64,000 bases of DNA from positions 1,700,557 to 1,764,556 of the forward strand of contig CP048620.1 in the NCBI GenBank assembly GCA_015698305.1, given 5' to 3'. The position numbers and the translations under genes were made by a program. A model generated the notes under the pieces. It worked only from the letters and a program-made list of their open reading frames with translations, was not told where the DNA came from and ran no database searches. Source of the stretch: Candidatus Nitrohelix vancouverensis (GTDB taxonomy: Bacteria; Nitrospinota; Nitrospinia; Nitrospinales; VA-1). Positions 54,643 to 64,000 of this stretch are shown here, piece after piece; position 1 is the stretch's first letter; every line of letters starts with the position of its first letter.

Positions 54643-56727
54643 TTATTGGGCTAAATTTTTCAACAGATGATCAAGGGTTGCATCCATTTCGGGAATGGAG
54701 TTGACGGCGCGCGCCTGCTCCAGATAATTGCGCGCTTGTTCCTTGAATTTTCCCTGATTTTCGGGGCGAGACAATAGTTTTCCGAGGTTGTAATTGGCGG
54801 CAAAATCCTTGGAGTCGATCCGCAGGGCGTCTTTGAATGCCTTGGCGGCTTCGTCGAATTGTTCGGATTTGATAAAATGCAGTCCGAGTTCGTTGAACAA
54901 TTCCAGTTGAAGCGCAGGCGTCTTGTTCAATTGGGCAATGAATCTCCGAGCGATAGCGTCGTTGCCGAGGGCGATGTGGATGCGCGCGCGCAGATTGTGG
55001 GACTGGGAGTCTTCAGGATATTTCTTTTGAAACTCGATCAGGAGTTGATCCGCTAACTGCCAGTGTTGAAGATGGAAACGCACATCGGCGATATAAAGTG
55101 GAAGGTGGCTGGGCGGAGCGTAACCCCAGCGATAATTCCTGTAGCGTTCTTCCGCCTTTAAAAAATAGTCCAGCGCCGGGGAGTATTGTTGCTGGTTGGC
55201 GTATTGCGTCCCGAGATTGTAATAACTGAGCGGATTGGTGGGATCGAGATCGATCGCTTTTTCGAATTCCTGACGCGCTCGATTGATGTCCTGACGGGAT
55301 TGATAGATCAGGCCGAGATTGGCGCGCGCTTGCGAAAGGTAGAAAGGCGTTGTTTTGGCAATGGAGAGTTTGTTGAAAACGACATAGGCGTTTTCATAAT
55401 CGTCTTGCTTCAAATAAAAATGCCCGAGATTGTGCAAGGCTCTGGGCTTCCCCGGCGCTTTGTCCAGCACGTCCTGCCAGAGCGAGGCTTGCGACCTGTA
55501 GACCAGATTTCTTTCGACGGTTAACGCTGAAAACAGGATAGGAAGTGTGAGCAGGAAGGCCCAGCGCAGGGCGCGACCTCGATTCGCGAACATTCGCTCG
55601 AATGCGGCGCCGCACAGGTAAAGAAGGGTTGCGAGAACCAGGGACGCTCCAAAACCTGCTGTGTATAAATTGCGTTCGCTCAGCAAGTCGAGTCGCGGCA
55701 GGAAGGAATGGGTCGGCGCCATCGCTAATAGAATCCAGGCAATTCCAAAGGGGATGATCTTCAAGTGAGGGCGCTCCGTGATCTGCGCGCGAGTCGTAAT
55801 CCATGCCGACGCAATCAAAACGATCAGTAGCAGGCTCCATTGATAGGAACGGGCGAACCATGTTTCAGGGAAGGCATGATCGAAACTCAGGTTGATGGGA
55901 AGCAGTAAGAGTTTGAAGGCGTAGCCGATAACGGGAATTTGCCTGAGAGCGTAAGCCGGGTCCATCTGTTTCGACCATTTGGCAATGAATTCTGCCAGTT
56001 CCGGCGAAGCGGTCAGAGCCAGAAACCCGAGCAGAGGGACGGGCGCGTAGACCCAGATCAGTCTCTCTCTAAACGGTCTCCAGTTCGGTCCGCGCATGAA
56101 TGCGACGTCGAAAATGAAAATGCCGATAGGCAGGAAAATGGCGGTTTCCTTGGACAGCATCGCTGAAACAAAAAAGACGAAAGATAAAAAATAACAGGCC
56201 CACAGGGTTTGCCGGCGCGAGCTTCGCAGGTTGGCTTTGGCAATACACAGGACGCTCAGAAAGCAGAAGAGACCGGACAGACTGTTGCCGCGTCCGGAAA
56301 TGTATGCGACCGCTTCGGTGTTGAGAGGGTGGAGCGCGAACAGGATCGCCGCCAAAGCGGCGATGGTTTGCGCCGCGCCTAGCCCGAGAAGCGTTCCTTT
56401 GCCGATAGCGAGCCGCGTCAGAAAAAATACGACGATCGAGGCGAGTGCGTGAATGAGCGTGTTGACTAAATGGTAACCTTGCGGGTTGGTTCCGTCGGCC
56501 TGGTAGTTGAGCCAGAAGGTCAGATAGAAAACATGTCGATAACGCAGAGGGAAGGGTTCTGTATAGACTTCACCCTGGTTTTCTACTTTATCGAAGACGA
56601 CGTTGAAGTCGTCATAATTGAAGGGGGCGTTCCAGGTGTTGGCGTAAACGCCGACGACTAATAAAAACAGAGCAAGCAGAAAAATCCGGGAAGAGCCTGT
56701 CGCATGAGCTTGCGCTTCATTTTCCAT
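54643..56727 (-). CDS. GT-C membrane protein with C-terminal TPR repeats (TMTC-like)
   Basis: The 694-residue protein has an N-terminal membrane segment, the loop motif APFNYDDFNVVFDKV with adjacent Asp-Asp, then about ten hydrophobic segments including LFALHPLNTEAVAYISGRGN, which is a signature of TMTC/DUF1736-like proteins. The last ~290 residues are TPR repeats (HNLGHFYLKQ, ARANLGLIYQSRQDINRA). TMTC proteins are O-mannosyltransferase-like in eukaryotes; the bacterial role is mostly unproven. ATG 56727 overlaps the stop of the WecA-like gene by 11 bases, so the two are co-translated. It could glycosylate a carrier or membrane protein. Confidence 0.8.
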   Translation of the reverse strand: MENEAQAHATGSSRIFLLALFLLVVGVYANTWNAPFNYDDFNVVFDKVENQGEVYTEPFPLRYRHVFYLTFWLNYQADGTNPQGYHLVNTLIHALASIVVFFLTRLAIGKGTLLGLGAAQTIAALAAILFALHPLNTEAVAYISGRGNSLSGLFCFLSVLCIAKANLRSSRRQTLWACYFLSFVFFVSAMLSKETAIFLPIGIFIFDVAFMRGPNWRPFRERLIWVYAPVPLLGFLALTASPELAEFIAKWSKQMDPAYALRQIPVIGYAFKLLLLPINLSFDHAFPETWFARSYQWSLLLIVLIASAWITTRAQITERPHLKIIPFGIAWILLAMAPTHSFLPRLDLLSERNLYTAGFGASLVLATLLYLCGAAFERMFANRGRALRWAFLLTLPILFSALTVERNLVYRSQASLWQDVLDKAPGKPRALHNLGHFYLKQDDYENAYVVFNKLSIAKTTPFYLSQARANLGLIYQSRQDINRARQEFEKAIDLDPTNPLSYYNLGTQYANQQQYSPALDYFLKAEERYRNYRWGYAPPSHLPLYIADVRFHLQHWQLADQLLIEFQKKYPEDSQSHNLRARIHIALGNDAIARRFIAQLNKTPALQLELFNELGLHFIKSEQFDEAAKAFKDALRIDSKDFAANYNLGKLLSRPENQGKFKEQARNYLEQARAVNSIPEMDATLDHLLKNLAQ

Positions 56728-57796
56728 TTCGCTTTTTGTTTTCCGCAAACCGCAGACTCAACACCAGAACGAGAACAGACAAGGTGATGAATGCGAGGTA
56801 TTTGGGAACCATGTTGGAGAGAATATCTATATTGTAAACCACGCCTAAAGCGGACAAATTAAAGCACAGGCAGGCGCCCAGTAAAATGAGGATCGCTTTC
56901 ACCGTCGACATGCCGAGCTTTTCAAGACGGTGGTGGAGGTGTTCCGCGTCTTTGGAAAAGGGGCTGACGCCTTTGAAAATTCTTCGGAAAAACGCGAAGG
57001 TCGTGTCGACAATGGGAAGCAGTAAAGTGATGAGCGGAACCAGATAATAAATTTCATCGGTGTAACCCTGGTTGAGCGGCAACAGGGTGATTAAGGAAAC
57101 CATCAAACCGAGGGGCAGGCTTCCCGTATCGCCGAGAATTATTTTTGCCGGAGGAAAATTCGATAGGGCAAATCCGAGGACGCTACCTCCCAAAATTACG
57201 GCGAGAAATGCGGCTTCTGGAATTCCGCGCTCCAGATAGACGATGGACAGGGTGAGGCAGGAGAGAAATATCACACCGCCGGCGAGTCCGTCTATGCCGT
57301 CGATCAGGTTGATGGCGTTGGTGATCCCGACGATCCATAGCAGGGTGAGGACGATGGAGAAGTGGTTGAGCTGAATCAACCCGCCGATGCTTTCGATCTG
57401 GAATCCCGACGCGTACATGATGAAGGCGATGCCTGTCTGAGCGAAAAGTTTGAATCGTGGCGGCAGGTGATAGATGTCGTCGAGCACTCCCAATGTCATC
57501 ATCAAACTGACGCCGACGGTGATGACCAGAAATAAAATCAGATTCTCTTTGGGCAGAAAACCGCTCCCGAACAAAATCCACATGGACCCAATGAGCGAAA
57601 AGGTCACAGCGATACCGCCGAAGGGGTTGACCTTTTTGTCCGTCAGCGCCATGGCGCGTTCAAACAGATTCTGAAAGAATAAATTTTCATCCGCGAGCTT
57701 GATGATGGACCAGGTGAAAAACAGGGAAAGCGCAAAGGCAATGATGTAGCCTGATAAATAGACGAAGCCTGGAATCGGTTGTGAAAAAAAGGTCAT
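56717..57796 (-). CDS. WecA/MraY-family undecaprenyl-phosphate sugar-phosphate transferase
   Basis: The 359-residue polytopic membrane protein should start lipid-linked glycan synthesis by moving a GlcNAc-1-phosphate-type unit onto undecaprenyl phosphate. The hallmark motifs are NAINLIDGIDGLAGG (Asp-Asp catalytic area), GDTGSLPLG and AEHLHHRLEKLG with its double His. KVNPFGGIAVT near the N-terminus is also standard. ATG 57796 overlaps the stop of the upstream GT2 as ATGA; the longer frame from 57829 is rejected. It links the cytoplasmic sugar pathways to membrane assembly. Confidence 0.9.
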   Translation of the reverse strand: MTFFSQPIPGFVYLSGYIIAFALSLFFTWSIIKLADENLFFQNLFERAMALTDKKVNPFGGIAVTFSLIGSMWILFGSGFLPKENLILFLVITVGVSLMMTLGVLDDIYHLPPRFKLFAQTGIAFIMYASGFQIESIGGLIQLNHFSIVLTLLWIVGITNAINLIDGIDGLAGGVIFLSCLTLSIVYLERGIPEAAFLAVILGGSVLGFALSNFPPAKIILGDTGSLPLGLMVSLITLLPLNQGYTDEIYYLVPLITLLLPIVDTTFAFFRRIFKGVSPFSKDAEHLHHRLEKLGMSTVKAILILLGACLCFNLSALGVVYNIDILSNMVPKYLAFITLSVLVLVLSLRFAENKKRNGK

Positions 57797-58689
57797 TTGA
57801 GTTGGTTGATCGCCAGTTGAGCCATGCATCGCATGAAGATCAGGGAATGGACGCAGACAGCGGCCAAAGCGTTTCCCTGATAGTGTTTGCGGTAAAAATA
57901 ACTCATCCCTTGATGCCTTTTAATAATGATTCGCCAGGAAACTTTGCCGGAACTTGCGGTGACTTTATGATTTATGCGAGCCTCGGGGAGATAAACCACG
58001 TCGCGCCCCCGTTTTTTCATCTCGAAACACAGATCAACGTCTTCGTTGAATAGAAAGTAATTTTCGTCGAAGCCTCCGACCTGTTCAAAGTCGGAACGCC
58101 GAATCATCATACAACAACCGGAGACCCAGTCCACCTTTCGAATGGATGCGTGGTCGAAATCCTTCATCAAATAATGCGTTGTGAAGCGGTTGTCCGGGAA
58201 CCATCGGGACAACAGGGAGTAGCGATTGAAGAGTCCGGTCCAGAGATTGGGGAATCGACGGCAGGAGTATTGGAGCGCGCCGTCGGGGTCCAGAACCTTG
58301 GGGCCGACGAGGGCGGTCTGGGGATTCGCGTCCAGATGGGCGCGCATGACGTCGACCGCTTCGGGCAATAGTTCTGCGTCGGGATTTAAAAATAGAATAT
58401 ACTGACCGACAGATTCGCGAACCGCCTGGTTGTTGGCTTTCGAGAAACCAAGATTGCGTGCGTTTTGAATGAGGCGCACGCGAGGATGCGGTTTCACCGC
58501 CTCCGCCACGAGTTCATCTTCAGGGCTGTTGTTGACGACGATCGTTTCAAACGATTCCGGCGCCGGAATGGAGGTCAGCGATTCAAGGCACTGTCCGAGG
58601 ATGGAGCCATGATTGTAATTGACTATGATGCAGGACAGGTCTGGTTTCACGGCGCGCGTCTGGCTTGAGGGAGCGAATTGATAATCCAT
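57793..58689 (-). CDS. Family 2 glycosyltransferase
   Basis: The 298-residue GT2 enzyme has [45 protein letters not shown] and [12 protein letters not shown], with NPDA in place of DxD, followed by [20 protein letters not shown] and [16 protein letters not shown]. It resembles WbbL/rhamnosyl- or mannosyl-transferases. ATG 58689 is preferred to the longer frame, because the N-terminal strand lies shortly after it. It is the first gene of the leftward unit with the WecA-like and TMTC-like genes, so it may add the second sugar. Confidence 0.85.
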   Translation of the reverse strand: MDYQFAPSSQTRAVKPDLSCIIVNYNHGSILGQCLESLTSIPAPESFETIVVNNSPEDELVAEAVKPHPRVRLIQNARNLGFSKANNQAVRESVGQYILFLNPDAELLPEAVDVMRAHLDANPQTALVGPKVLDPDGALQYSCRRFPNLWTGLFNRYSLLSRWFPDNRFTTHYLMKDFDHASIRKVDWVSGCCMMIRRSDFEQVGGFDENYFLFNEDVDLCFEMKKRGRDVVYLPEARINHKVTASSGKVSWRIIIKRHQGMSYFYRKHYQGNALAAVCVHSLIFMRCMAQLAINQLK

Positions 58690-58768
58690 CGCTATTCTGG
58701 TACAAATTATTGCCGAAATCGATATTGAATTCAACCGGCGGAATTTCTGCAAACACCATTCACAGGAA

Positions 58769-60490
58769 ATGATGATGTCCCACACTGAGGAAGAGCGTCC
58801 TTCAAGCTCCGCTGAAGGTTCTTCTGGCTCGCATTTTATTCGCCAGATCATAAAGCAGGATAACGAAAGCGGCAAGTTTGGCGGTCGCGTGCATACGCGT
58901 TTTCCCCCGGAACCCAACGGTTATCTCCATATAGGCCACGCAAAATCCATTTGCCTGAACTTTGGACTGGCGCAGGATTTGAACGGAGTTTGTAATCTGA
59001 GATTCGACGACACCAACCCGGCCAAGGAGGAACAGGCTTATGTGGAAGCGATTCAGGAGGATCTGCGCTGGCTTGGGTTCGACTGGAAAGAACCGGCGTT
59101 TTTTGCATCCGATTATTTTGAACAGCTCTATGAGTTTGCCCTGCAACTGATTCGCAAGGGTTCCGCTTATGTGGACGATCTGAGCCCGGACGAGATTCGC
59201 GAATACCGCGGGACCCTTTCGGAGCCGGGGCGGGAAAGTCCGTTCAGGAATCGACCGGTTGAAGAGAGTCTGGACCTGTTTGCGCGCATGAAATCCGGCG
59301 AGTTTGAAGGCGGCAGTCGCTCTCTGCGCGCCAAAATAGATATGAAATCCGGCAATCTGAACATGCGCGATCCGGTGATGTACCGCATTCTGAAGGCGTC
59401 GCACCATCGCACCGGGACGGAATGGTCGGTTTATCCCATGTATGATTTCGCGCATGGACTTTGCGATTCTCTGGAAAATATCACGCATTCGCTGTGTACC
59501 CTGGAGTTCGAAGATCATCGCCCGCTGTACGACTGGTTCCTGGATCAGTTGGAGATTTACCATCCTCAGCAGATTGAGTTCGCGCGTTTGAATCTGAACT
59601 ACACGGTTTTGAGCAAACGCAAATTGCTCAAGATGGTGCAGGAAAAAATGGTGGATGGATGGAACGACCCGCGCATGCCGACGATTTCCGGTCTGAGGCG
59701 TCGCGGTTACACGCCGTCGGCGATCCGGGATTTTTGCGAACGCATCGGCGTGTCCAAAAGTCAGGGCACAGTGGACGTCGCCTTGCTCGAACATTGCGCG
59801 CGCGAGGATTTGAATAAAAGCGCGGCGCGGGTGATGGCGGTGCTCAATCCATTGAAGGTGGAATTGATCAATTACCCGGAAGGTGAAACGGAGGAACTGG
59901 TAGCGGAGAACAACCCGGAAGACCCGGAAGCGGGTTCCCGAAGCTTACCCTTTTCCCGAACCTTGTACATCGAGCAAGATGACTTCATGGAAGACCCGCC
60001 AAAGAAATTTTTCAGGCTGGGGCCGGGCAGGGAAGTGCGCTTGAAGCACGCCTATATTATCAAGTGCGAGGAGGTCGTTAAGGACGAGGCTGGGAATATC
60101 ACCGTTCTCCGGTGTTCCTACGATCCGGACAGCAAGAGCGGCGGCTCTAATGCGGGGCGCAAGGTCAAGGGCACCCTGCACTGGGTGTCTGCCGAGCATG
60201 CGGTGGACGCGGAAGTGCGCTTGTACGACCGTTTGTTTCTGGATGAGAATCCCGGCGATGAAAAAGTGCGACCGGAACTGAAGGACGCGATCAATCCTGA
60301 ATCCATGCAAACGCTTCAACAGTGCAAGGTCGAACCGAGTTTAGCCCAGGCAAGCCCGGAAAGCCGATACCAGTTCCTGCGACTGGGGTATTTTTGCGCA
60401 GACCAACCCCGACCCGACGGAGTTCCAGTTTTTAATCGCACCGTCACGCTCCGCGATACCTGGGGGAAAATTTTGAAACAAGGCTCCTGA
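58769..60490 (+). CDS. glnS: Glutaminyl-tRNA synthetase
   Basis: This 573-residue class I aminoacyl-tRNA synthetase charges tRNA-Gln. It has the HIGH-type motif [15 protein letters not shown] near residue 50, the KMSKS equivalent [10 protein letters not shown], and the C-terminal anticodon-binding beta barrel ([36 protein letters not shown]). It looks complete and normal. Three successive ATG codons begin at 58769 after AGGAA, and the true start may be the second or third. It is the only clear housekeeping gene and is transcribed away from the GT2 gene at 57793. Confidence 0.97.
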   Translation: MMMSHTEEERPSSSAEGSSGSHFIRQIIKQDNESGKFGGRVHTRFPPEPNGYLHIGHAKSICLNFGLAQDLNGVCNLRFDDTNPAKEEQAYVEAIQEDLRWLGFDWKEPAFFASDYFEQLYEFALQLIRKGSAYVDDLSPDEIREYRGTLSEPGRESPFRNRPVEESLDLFARMKSGEFEGGSRSLRAKIDMKSGNLNMRDPVMYRILKASHHRTGTEWSVYPMYDFAHGLCDSLENITHSLCTLEFEDHRPLYDWFLDQLEIYHPQQIEFARLNLNYTVLSKRKLLKMVQEKMVDGWNDPRMPTISGLRRRGYTPSAIRDFCERIGVSKSQGTVDVALLEHCAREDLNKSAARVMAVLNPLKVELINYPEGETEELVAENNPEDPEAGSRSLPFSRTLYIEQDDFMEDPPKKFFRLGPGREVRLKHAYIIKCEEVVKDEAGNITVLRCSYDPDSKSGGSNAGRKVKGTLHWVSAEHAVDAEVRLYDRLFLDENPGDEKVRPELKDAINPESMQTLQQCKVEPSLAQASPESRYQFLRLGYFCADQPRPDGVPVFNRTVTLRDTWGKILKQGS

Positions 60491-60840
60491 ATGACCCCAG
60501 AATGGAAAAAAATATCTATTCATATGATGCTTGGGAGAGATCAACGGCTTCATTGGCGCTTTAAATTGCAGAAAATATTCCTTGCTTTGGTCTATGTGGA
60601 TTCGGGATTCGGAAAAAAATTTTCTTGTTGATTGTAAATGTAATTGGCGGTTTTTCAGTGTTTAGTCAGTTTCCAATATATTGATAGTATTTGTAAATAT
60701 TATTCCTCGCCTTTGTTTGCAGTCATTTGCGAGAAATGTTCTGGGAAAAAGGTGGTTGACTTTATTTTTCATATTCCGCAAATTAGTAAGTAGAGCTTTC
60801 AATAGTTTAAATTCAATTATTTGCTTCTGCTTATTTTTTG
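60491..60840. other. AT-rich intergenic region before the HDOD gene
   Basis: These 350 bases are clearly richer in A and T than the flanks. A TTGACT box lies at about 60757-60762 without a clear -10 at normal spacing. No hairpin with a T-run, RNA gene or open frame worth calling was found. A small frame at 60681-60872 overlaps the HDOD start and is not protein-like. The region probably holds the glnS end and the HDOD promoter. Confidence 0.4.
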
Positions 60841-61695
60841 ATGGATATCGAACATTTAATTTCAGGCGATAACCAGATCGCGAGTTTGCCAGACCTTTTC
60901 TATCGTCTCAAAGAGACGGTTGACGAGGCTGATAGCACTTTTGGCGATATTGGCGAGATCATTGCCATGGACCCGGGCCTCACCCTGCGTCTCTTGCATT
61001 TGGTAAATAGCGCCTATTATGGCTTCTCTTCTCGCGTTGAAACCGTGGAACATGCCTTGAGCATCATCGGCTCCGATCAGTTGATCGAGCTGGTGTTGGC
61101 CACTTCTGTGGTCGGGCAGTTCAAGGGCATTCCAAAAGACATGATTGATATGAAGGGCTTTTGGCGGCATAGCGTCGCTTGTGGCCTGGCGGCGCGCACG
61201 CTTGCGACCTTGAGCGGAGAATACAAGGTGGAGCGTTTTTTTGTCGCCGGACTCCTGCACGATGTGGGTCGTCTGGTGATGTGTTTGAAAGCCCCCAAAG
61301 AATTTTGCATGGCGGTGGAATTTGCCCGTAAGACCGGCGACGTGTTGTATCGCTCGGAATGCAAGATTTTTGGTTTCGATCATGCGGCCGTTGGCGGCGA
61401 ATTGCTCAAAGCCTGGAGATTGCCTGAAAGCCTGGAAGAGGCGGTGTCGTGTCACCATCGCCCCGGAGCGGCGGAAAAGTATCCGCGAGAAACAGCAATC
61501 GTCAATATCGCAAACTACGTTGCGCATTTTTATGCTGAAAAAATGGACAATTCTAGCGGAGAGGGCGCTTATGAGATGGATCCCGAGTCCTGGAACGTCA
61601 TCGAATTGAAAAAGAAATTCATCCTTCCCCAAGTGTTCGCCAAAGTCCGCGACCAGTTTGAAGAGGTCGCCGGCATATTCATGCAATCGGCCTGA
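60841..61695 (+). CDS. HDOD-domain protein
   Basis: The 284-residue protein is built from an HDOD domain. The N-terminal part has the pattern SLPDLFYRLKETVDE, IIAMDPGLTLRLLHLVNSAY and HALSIIGSDQL, and the later FFVAGLLHDVGRLVM carries the His-Asp pair, though HDOD proteins often lack full catalysis. Such proteins act as signalling or regulatory scaffolds in many bacteria. No DNA-binding or output domain is attached. ATG 60841 is preferred to the TTG just before it. The target is unknown. Confidence 0.85.
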   Translation: MDIEHLISGDNQIASLPDLFYRLKETVDEADSTFGDIGEIIAMDPGLTLRLLHLVNSAYYGFSSRVETVEHALSIIGSDQLIELVLATSVVGQFKGIPKDMIDMKGFWRHSVACGLAARTLATLSGEYKVERFFVAGLLHDVGRLVMCLKAPKEFCMAVEFARKTGDVLYRSECKIFGFDHAAVGGELLKAWRLPESLEEAVSCHHRPGAAEKYPRETAIVNIANYVAHFYAEKMDNSSGEGAYEMDPESWNVIELKKKFILPQVFAKVRDQFEEVAGIFMQSA

Positions 61696-61897
61696 CCCCT
61701 GCACTGTTTCCTTGTTTTAACTCCCTAAGTTGTAATTAATAAACGTCCTCAAGTCCTCAGTTGAGATTGCCGAAGTAGTATGATAAGCATGACCTGTCTG
61801 TTGGGACGGGTCGCCAGCCCCTCCTCTGAGGATCGCGATATTCGTGATGCGCGTCTGAGTTGCGGGAAATCCTTTCAATTGTTCCAAGGGAATCACT

Positions 61898-63016
61898 ATG
61901 GCGAAAAAAGTTTTGGTTACAGGCGGGGCGGGTTTTATAGGGTCGCATACGGTCGACGCTCTGATCGAGCAGGAAGGTCGTTCGGTCCGCGTTTACGATA
62001 ATCTCACTCCGCAGGTGCATGGCGAGAACGCAGAGCGTCCGCAACATCTGCACGCCGATGCGGAGTTTGTGCTGGGCGACATGCGCGACCGCGACGGCGT
62101 TCAACGCGCCTTGCAGGATGTGGATGTGGTGATTCACGACGCGGCGGAAGTCGGCGTCGGTCAGTCGATGTATTCCATCGACCAGTACATCTCCAGCAAC
62201 GTTGGCGGCACCGGCGTTTTGTGGGATGTGTTGGTCAACGAAACGACTCAGGTGGAAAAAGTCATTGTCGCCAGTTCCATGAGTCTGTATGGCGAAGGGC
62301 GCTATCGTTGCGAGGAACATGGCGTGGTGGTTCCTGCGCCGAGAAGCGAAGCGCAGATGAAGGCGGGCCATTGGGAATTGCAATGCCCAACCTGCGAGGC
62401 TCCGGCCCTGCCGGTTCCGACGGATGAAGACAAGGCGCTGGACAGCTCTTCGGTCTACGCGCAAAGCAAACGCGATCAGGAAGTGTATTCATTGTTGATC
62501 GGTCGCGCGCATAAAATCCCGACGGTGGCTTGTCGCTATTTCAACTGCTACGGCCCCAGGCAGAGTTTGAACAACCCCTATACCGGCGCGGCCGCGATCT
62601 TTTGCTCTGCGATACAAAACGGCAAGGCTCCCTTGATCTATGAAGACGGTCATCAAGTGCGCGATATGATCCATGTGCGCGATCTGGTGCAGGGCAAGAT
62701 CACCCTCATGAAACACGCCGAAGACGGCATCTTCAATATCGGCACTGGTGTGCCCACCTCCATCCTGAAACTGGCGGAAACCTTGATCGATTTGTTCGGT
62801 CAGGATTTTGCCCCGAACGTGATCGGAAAATTCAGAAACGGCGACATCCGGCATTGCTACGGCGACATTTCACGCATCAGCGCGCTGGGTTTCCAACCGA
62901 AGATCAGCTTGCGCGAAGGCTTGGAAGAACTGGCGGACTGGGTTCGCGGTCAAGAGTCGGTGTCGCAGATCGAACAGGCGCATCAGGCTCTGCTGGAAAA
63001 AGGGCTTGTGGTCTGA
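61898..63016 (+). CDS. dTDP-L-rhamnose 4-epimerase-like SDR with a cysteine insert
   Basis: This 372-residue extended SDR has TGGAGFIGSH, SSMSLYGEGRY and the catalytic YAQSKRDQE, then RYFNCYGPRQSLNNPYTG and EDGHQVRDMIHV. Between the serine region and the tyrosine is an insert with three cysteines and a histidine (RCEEHG, then QCPTCE), looking like a small zinc site. The wording fits the dTDP-L-rhamnose 4-epimerase group as I remember it, which makes 6-deoxy-L-talose; other 4-epimerases cannot be excluded. The rmlABD genes in the window could supply its substrate. A partial membrane gene follows. Confidence 0.75.
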   Translation: MAKKVLVTGGAGFIGSHTVDALIEQEGRSVRVYDNLTPQVHGENAERPQHLHADAEFVLGDMRDRDGVQRALQDVDVVIHDAAEVGVGQSMYSIDQYISSNVGGTGVLWDVLVNETTQVEKVIVASSMSLYGEGRYRCEEHGVVVPAPRSEAQMKAGHWELQCPTCEAPALPVPTDEDKALDSSSVYAQSKRDQEVYSLLIGRAHKIPTVACRYFNCYGPRQSLNNPYTGAAAIFCSAIQNGKAPLIYEDGHQVRDMIHVRDLVQGKITLMKHAEDGIFNIGTGVPTSILKLAETLIDLFGQDFAPNVIGKFRNGDIRHCYGDISRISALGFQPKISLREGLEELADWVRGQESVSQIEQAHQALLEKGLVV

Positions 63017-63071
63017 CGGTTCTGATGGATAACGGACGGAGACCCGTCTCATTGCATAAGGAGATAACGCC

Positions 63072-64000
63072 ATGTCTGTGAAACGATTGGCGGCTTACCT
63101 CCTTGTGTACCTCTCGTTTTTTCTTTTGCTGACGCCTCTGGGCGCCTTCAACGACTGGATTCCCCCGGCCCAGCAGAGCGGGTATTATTCCGCGACTCAA
63201 ATCGACGCGGGCGACGATTCCGGTTATTACGCTTGGTTGCGCTCGGCGTTTTTCGACGGCGATCTGGATTTTGCCAACGAACTGAATTACGCTCACGCCG
63301 GTCGCTTCATGGACACGGGTTATGTGTTCAATAACTGGCAGATGGGCCAGGCGCTATTTTTTCTTCCTTTTTTCCTGCTCGGTCACGGCGTCGCCTTCCT
63401 GTATCAATGGATGGGCTATCCCGTCGCGCTCGACGGCTATTCCGCGCCCTATTATCTGGCGACGGCGATCGCCTCCGGTTCCTGCCTGTTCGCGGGTTTG
63501 ATAACGCTTCACCGTTTGTTGATTGAATTTTGCTCCGAGCGCGCCGCCTTCATTGCGGGCGCGTCCCTCTGGCTGGCCTCGCCGCTGATTTATTTTTCTT
63601 TCATTCGACAGCGCATGGCGCACAGCGTCGAATTTTTTCTTTCGGTCCTACTCCTACTGTTATGGGTCCTGTATAGAAAATCAGATCGATGGGAAGCGCG
63701 CGCTTTACTTGGCTATGTTCTCGGCTTGTTGTGCCTGACGCGCCTGATCAATATCGGATTTTTCGCGCTGTTTTTTGTCGACCAGATCATTCTGTACTTG
63801 GAAAATGTTTCGATGTCTGCCGCTGAGAAACGCAAACGATTTGCCCTGCAATCCGGAGCGCTTCTTGCCGGGTTTTTCATCGCTCTTCTACCGCAATTGA
63901 TCGCCTGGAACCAGATGAACGGCGCGCCGATTCCCACTCGCACAGCCCTCTATGCGGGAAAGGGTTTGAGTCAGTTTTCATTGCAGATGCTTGACGATAA
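63072..64000 (+). CDS. Partial membrane glycosyltransferase-like protein (GT-C type)
   Basis: This frame begins with ATG 63072, eight bases after GGAG, and stays open to the window edge for 309 full codons, so the C-terminus is missing. After a first hydrophobic segment (LAAYLLVYLSFFLLL) comes an acidic loop, QIDAGDDSGYYAWLRSAFF, with adjacent aspartates, like the catalytic loop of GT-C enzymes. Several more membrane segments follow. It starts 55 bases after the 4-epimerase-like gene and is probably co-transcribed with it. A role in moving the epimerised sugar is possible but unproven. Confidence 0.75.
   Translation, partial: MSVKRLAAYLLVYLSFFLLLTPLGAFNDWIPPAQQSGYYSATQIDAGDDSGYYAWLRSAFFDGDLDFANELNYAHAGRFMDTGYVFNNWQMGQALFFLPFFLLGHGVAFLYQWMGYPVALDGYSAPYYLATAIASGSCLFAGLITLHRLLIEFCSERAAFIAGASLWLASPLIYFSFIRQRMAHSVEFFLSVLLLLLWVLYRKSDRWEARALLGYVLGLLCLTRLINIGFFALFFVDQIILYLENVSMSAAEKRKRFALQSGALLAGFFIALLPQLIAWNQMNGAPIPTRTALYAGKGLSQFSLQMLDD

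Noticed and set aside
54590-54660. Possible terminator after the TMTC-like gene (AAAGCGCTTT followed by T residues on the minus strand)
   Set aside because: The stem is a palindrome with no loop, so it would not form a proper terminator hairpin.
1-64000. CRISPR arrays, tRNA or rRNA genes, insertion sequences, integrases and attachment sites
   Set aside because: None seen on reading both strands. Short repeats found are scattered palindromes, and no transposase-like frame is present.

Overview
The window is a long, accessory-type surface-polysaccharide region from a Gram-negative bacterium. About 47 genes are visible and most build, modify or export a glycan. No rRNA, tRNA, ribosomal protein or insertion sequence is present to fix the lineage. 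The mixture of AlgI/AlgX-type acetylation, WecA-type lipid-linked assembly, YfhO-type membrane proteins and glnS suggests a didermic, possibly marine lineage. Nitrospinota or a deltaproteobacterium-like group is my guess only. Both ends cut through genes (1-171 minus; 63072-64000 plus).

Layout. 1-8950 (minus strand): a large repeat-glycosyltransferase-methyltransferase fusion, a two-domain oxidoreductase, and wecC/wecB for UDP-ManNAcA. 9435-15176 (plus): an MBOAT/AlgX-like O-acetylation pair, then two sugar-nucleotide SDR enzymes. 15408-26213 (plus): two large radical SAM/SPASM proteins, a UDP-sugar dehydrogenase, three glycosyltransferases and a methyltransferase, most of them with overlapping stop and start codons. 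26263-30493: an LhgO-like oxidase (minus), a B12-type radical SAM enzyme, and a pair of small membrane proteins that appear to end in winged helices. 30598-40196: three tandem YfhO-like paralogues facing a fourth, larger one. 40423-42192: small genes of unknown role. 42346-48130 (minus): a WbpA-like dehydrogenase, a fused WbpB/WbpD-like enzyme and rmlD, rmlA, rmlB. 48340-53562: a GT-C protein, a WbpE-like aminotransferase with an unusual N-terminal domain, a YqeG-like phosphatase and a GT2. 53572-58689 (minus): TPR proteins, a WecA/MraY-like initiating transferase and a GT2. 58769-64000 (plus): glnS, an HDOD protein, a dTDP-rhamnose 4-epimerase-like SDR and a truncated GT-C-like protein.

Together the genes could make activated ManNAcA, a 2,3-diacetamido uronic acid, dTDP-rhamnose and deoxyhexose precursors. 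The WecA-like enzyme would start a lipid-linked chain, which GT2/GT4 enzymes extend in the cytoplasm and GT-C/YfhO proteins decorate outside it. Acetyl groups would be added by the MBOAT/AlgX pair.

The most novel signals are two home-made domain families. One is a roughly 90-residue repeat ending in a WFYW-like motif, found three times in the first fusion protein and twice in the first radical SAM protein. The other is a beta-rich module with a G-x-L-x-I-G-V-L-D core, found in both SPASM proteins and duplicated at the end of the AlgX-like protein. Shared accessory modules on otherwise unrelated catalytic domains suggest one coordinated glycan-modifying system. That is inference from sequence reading alone; no searches were run.
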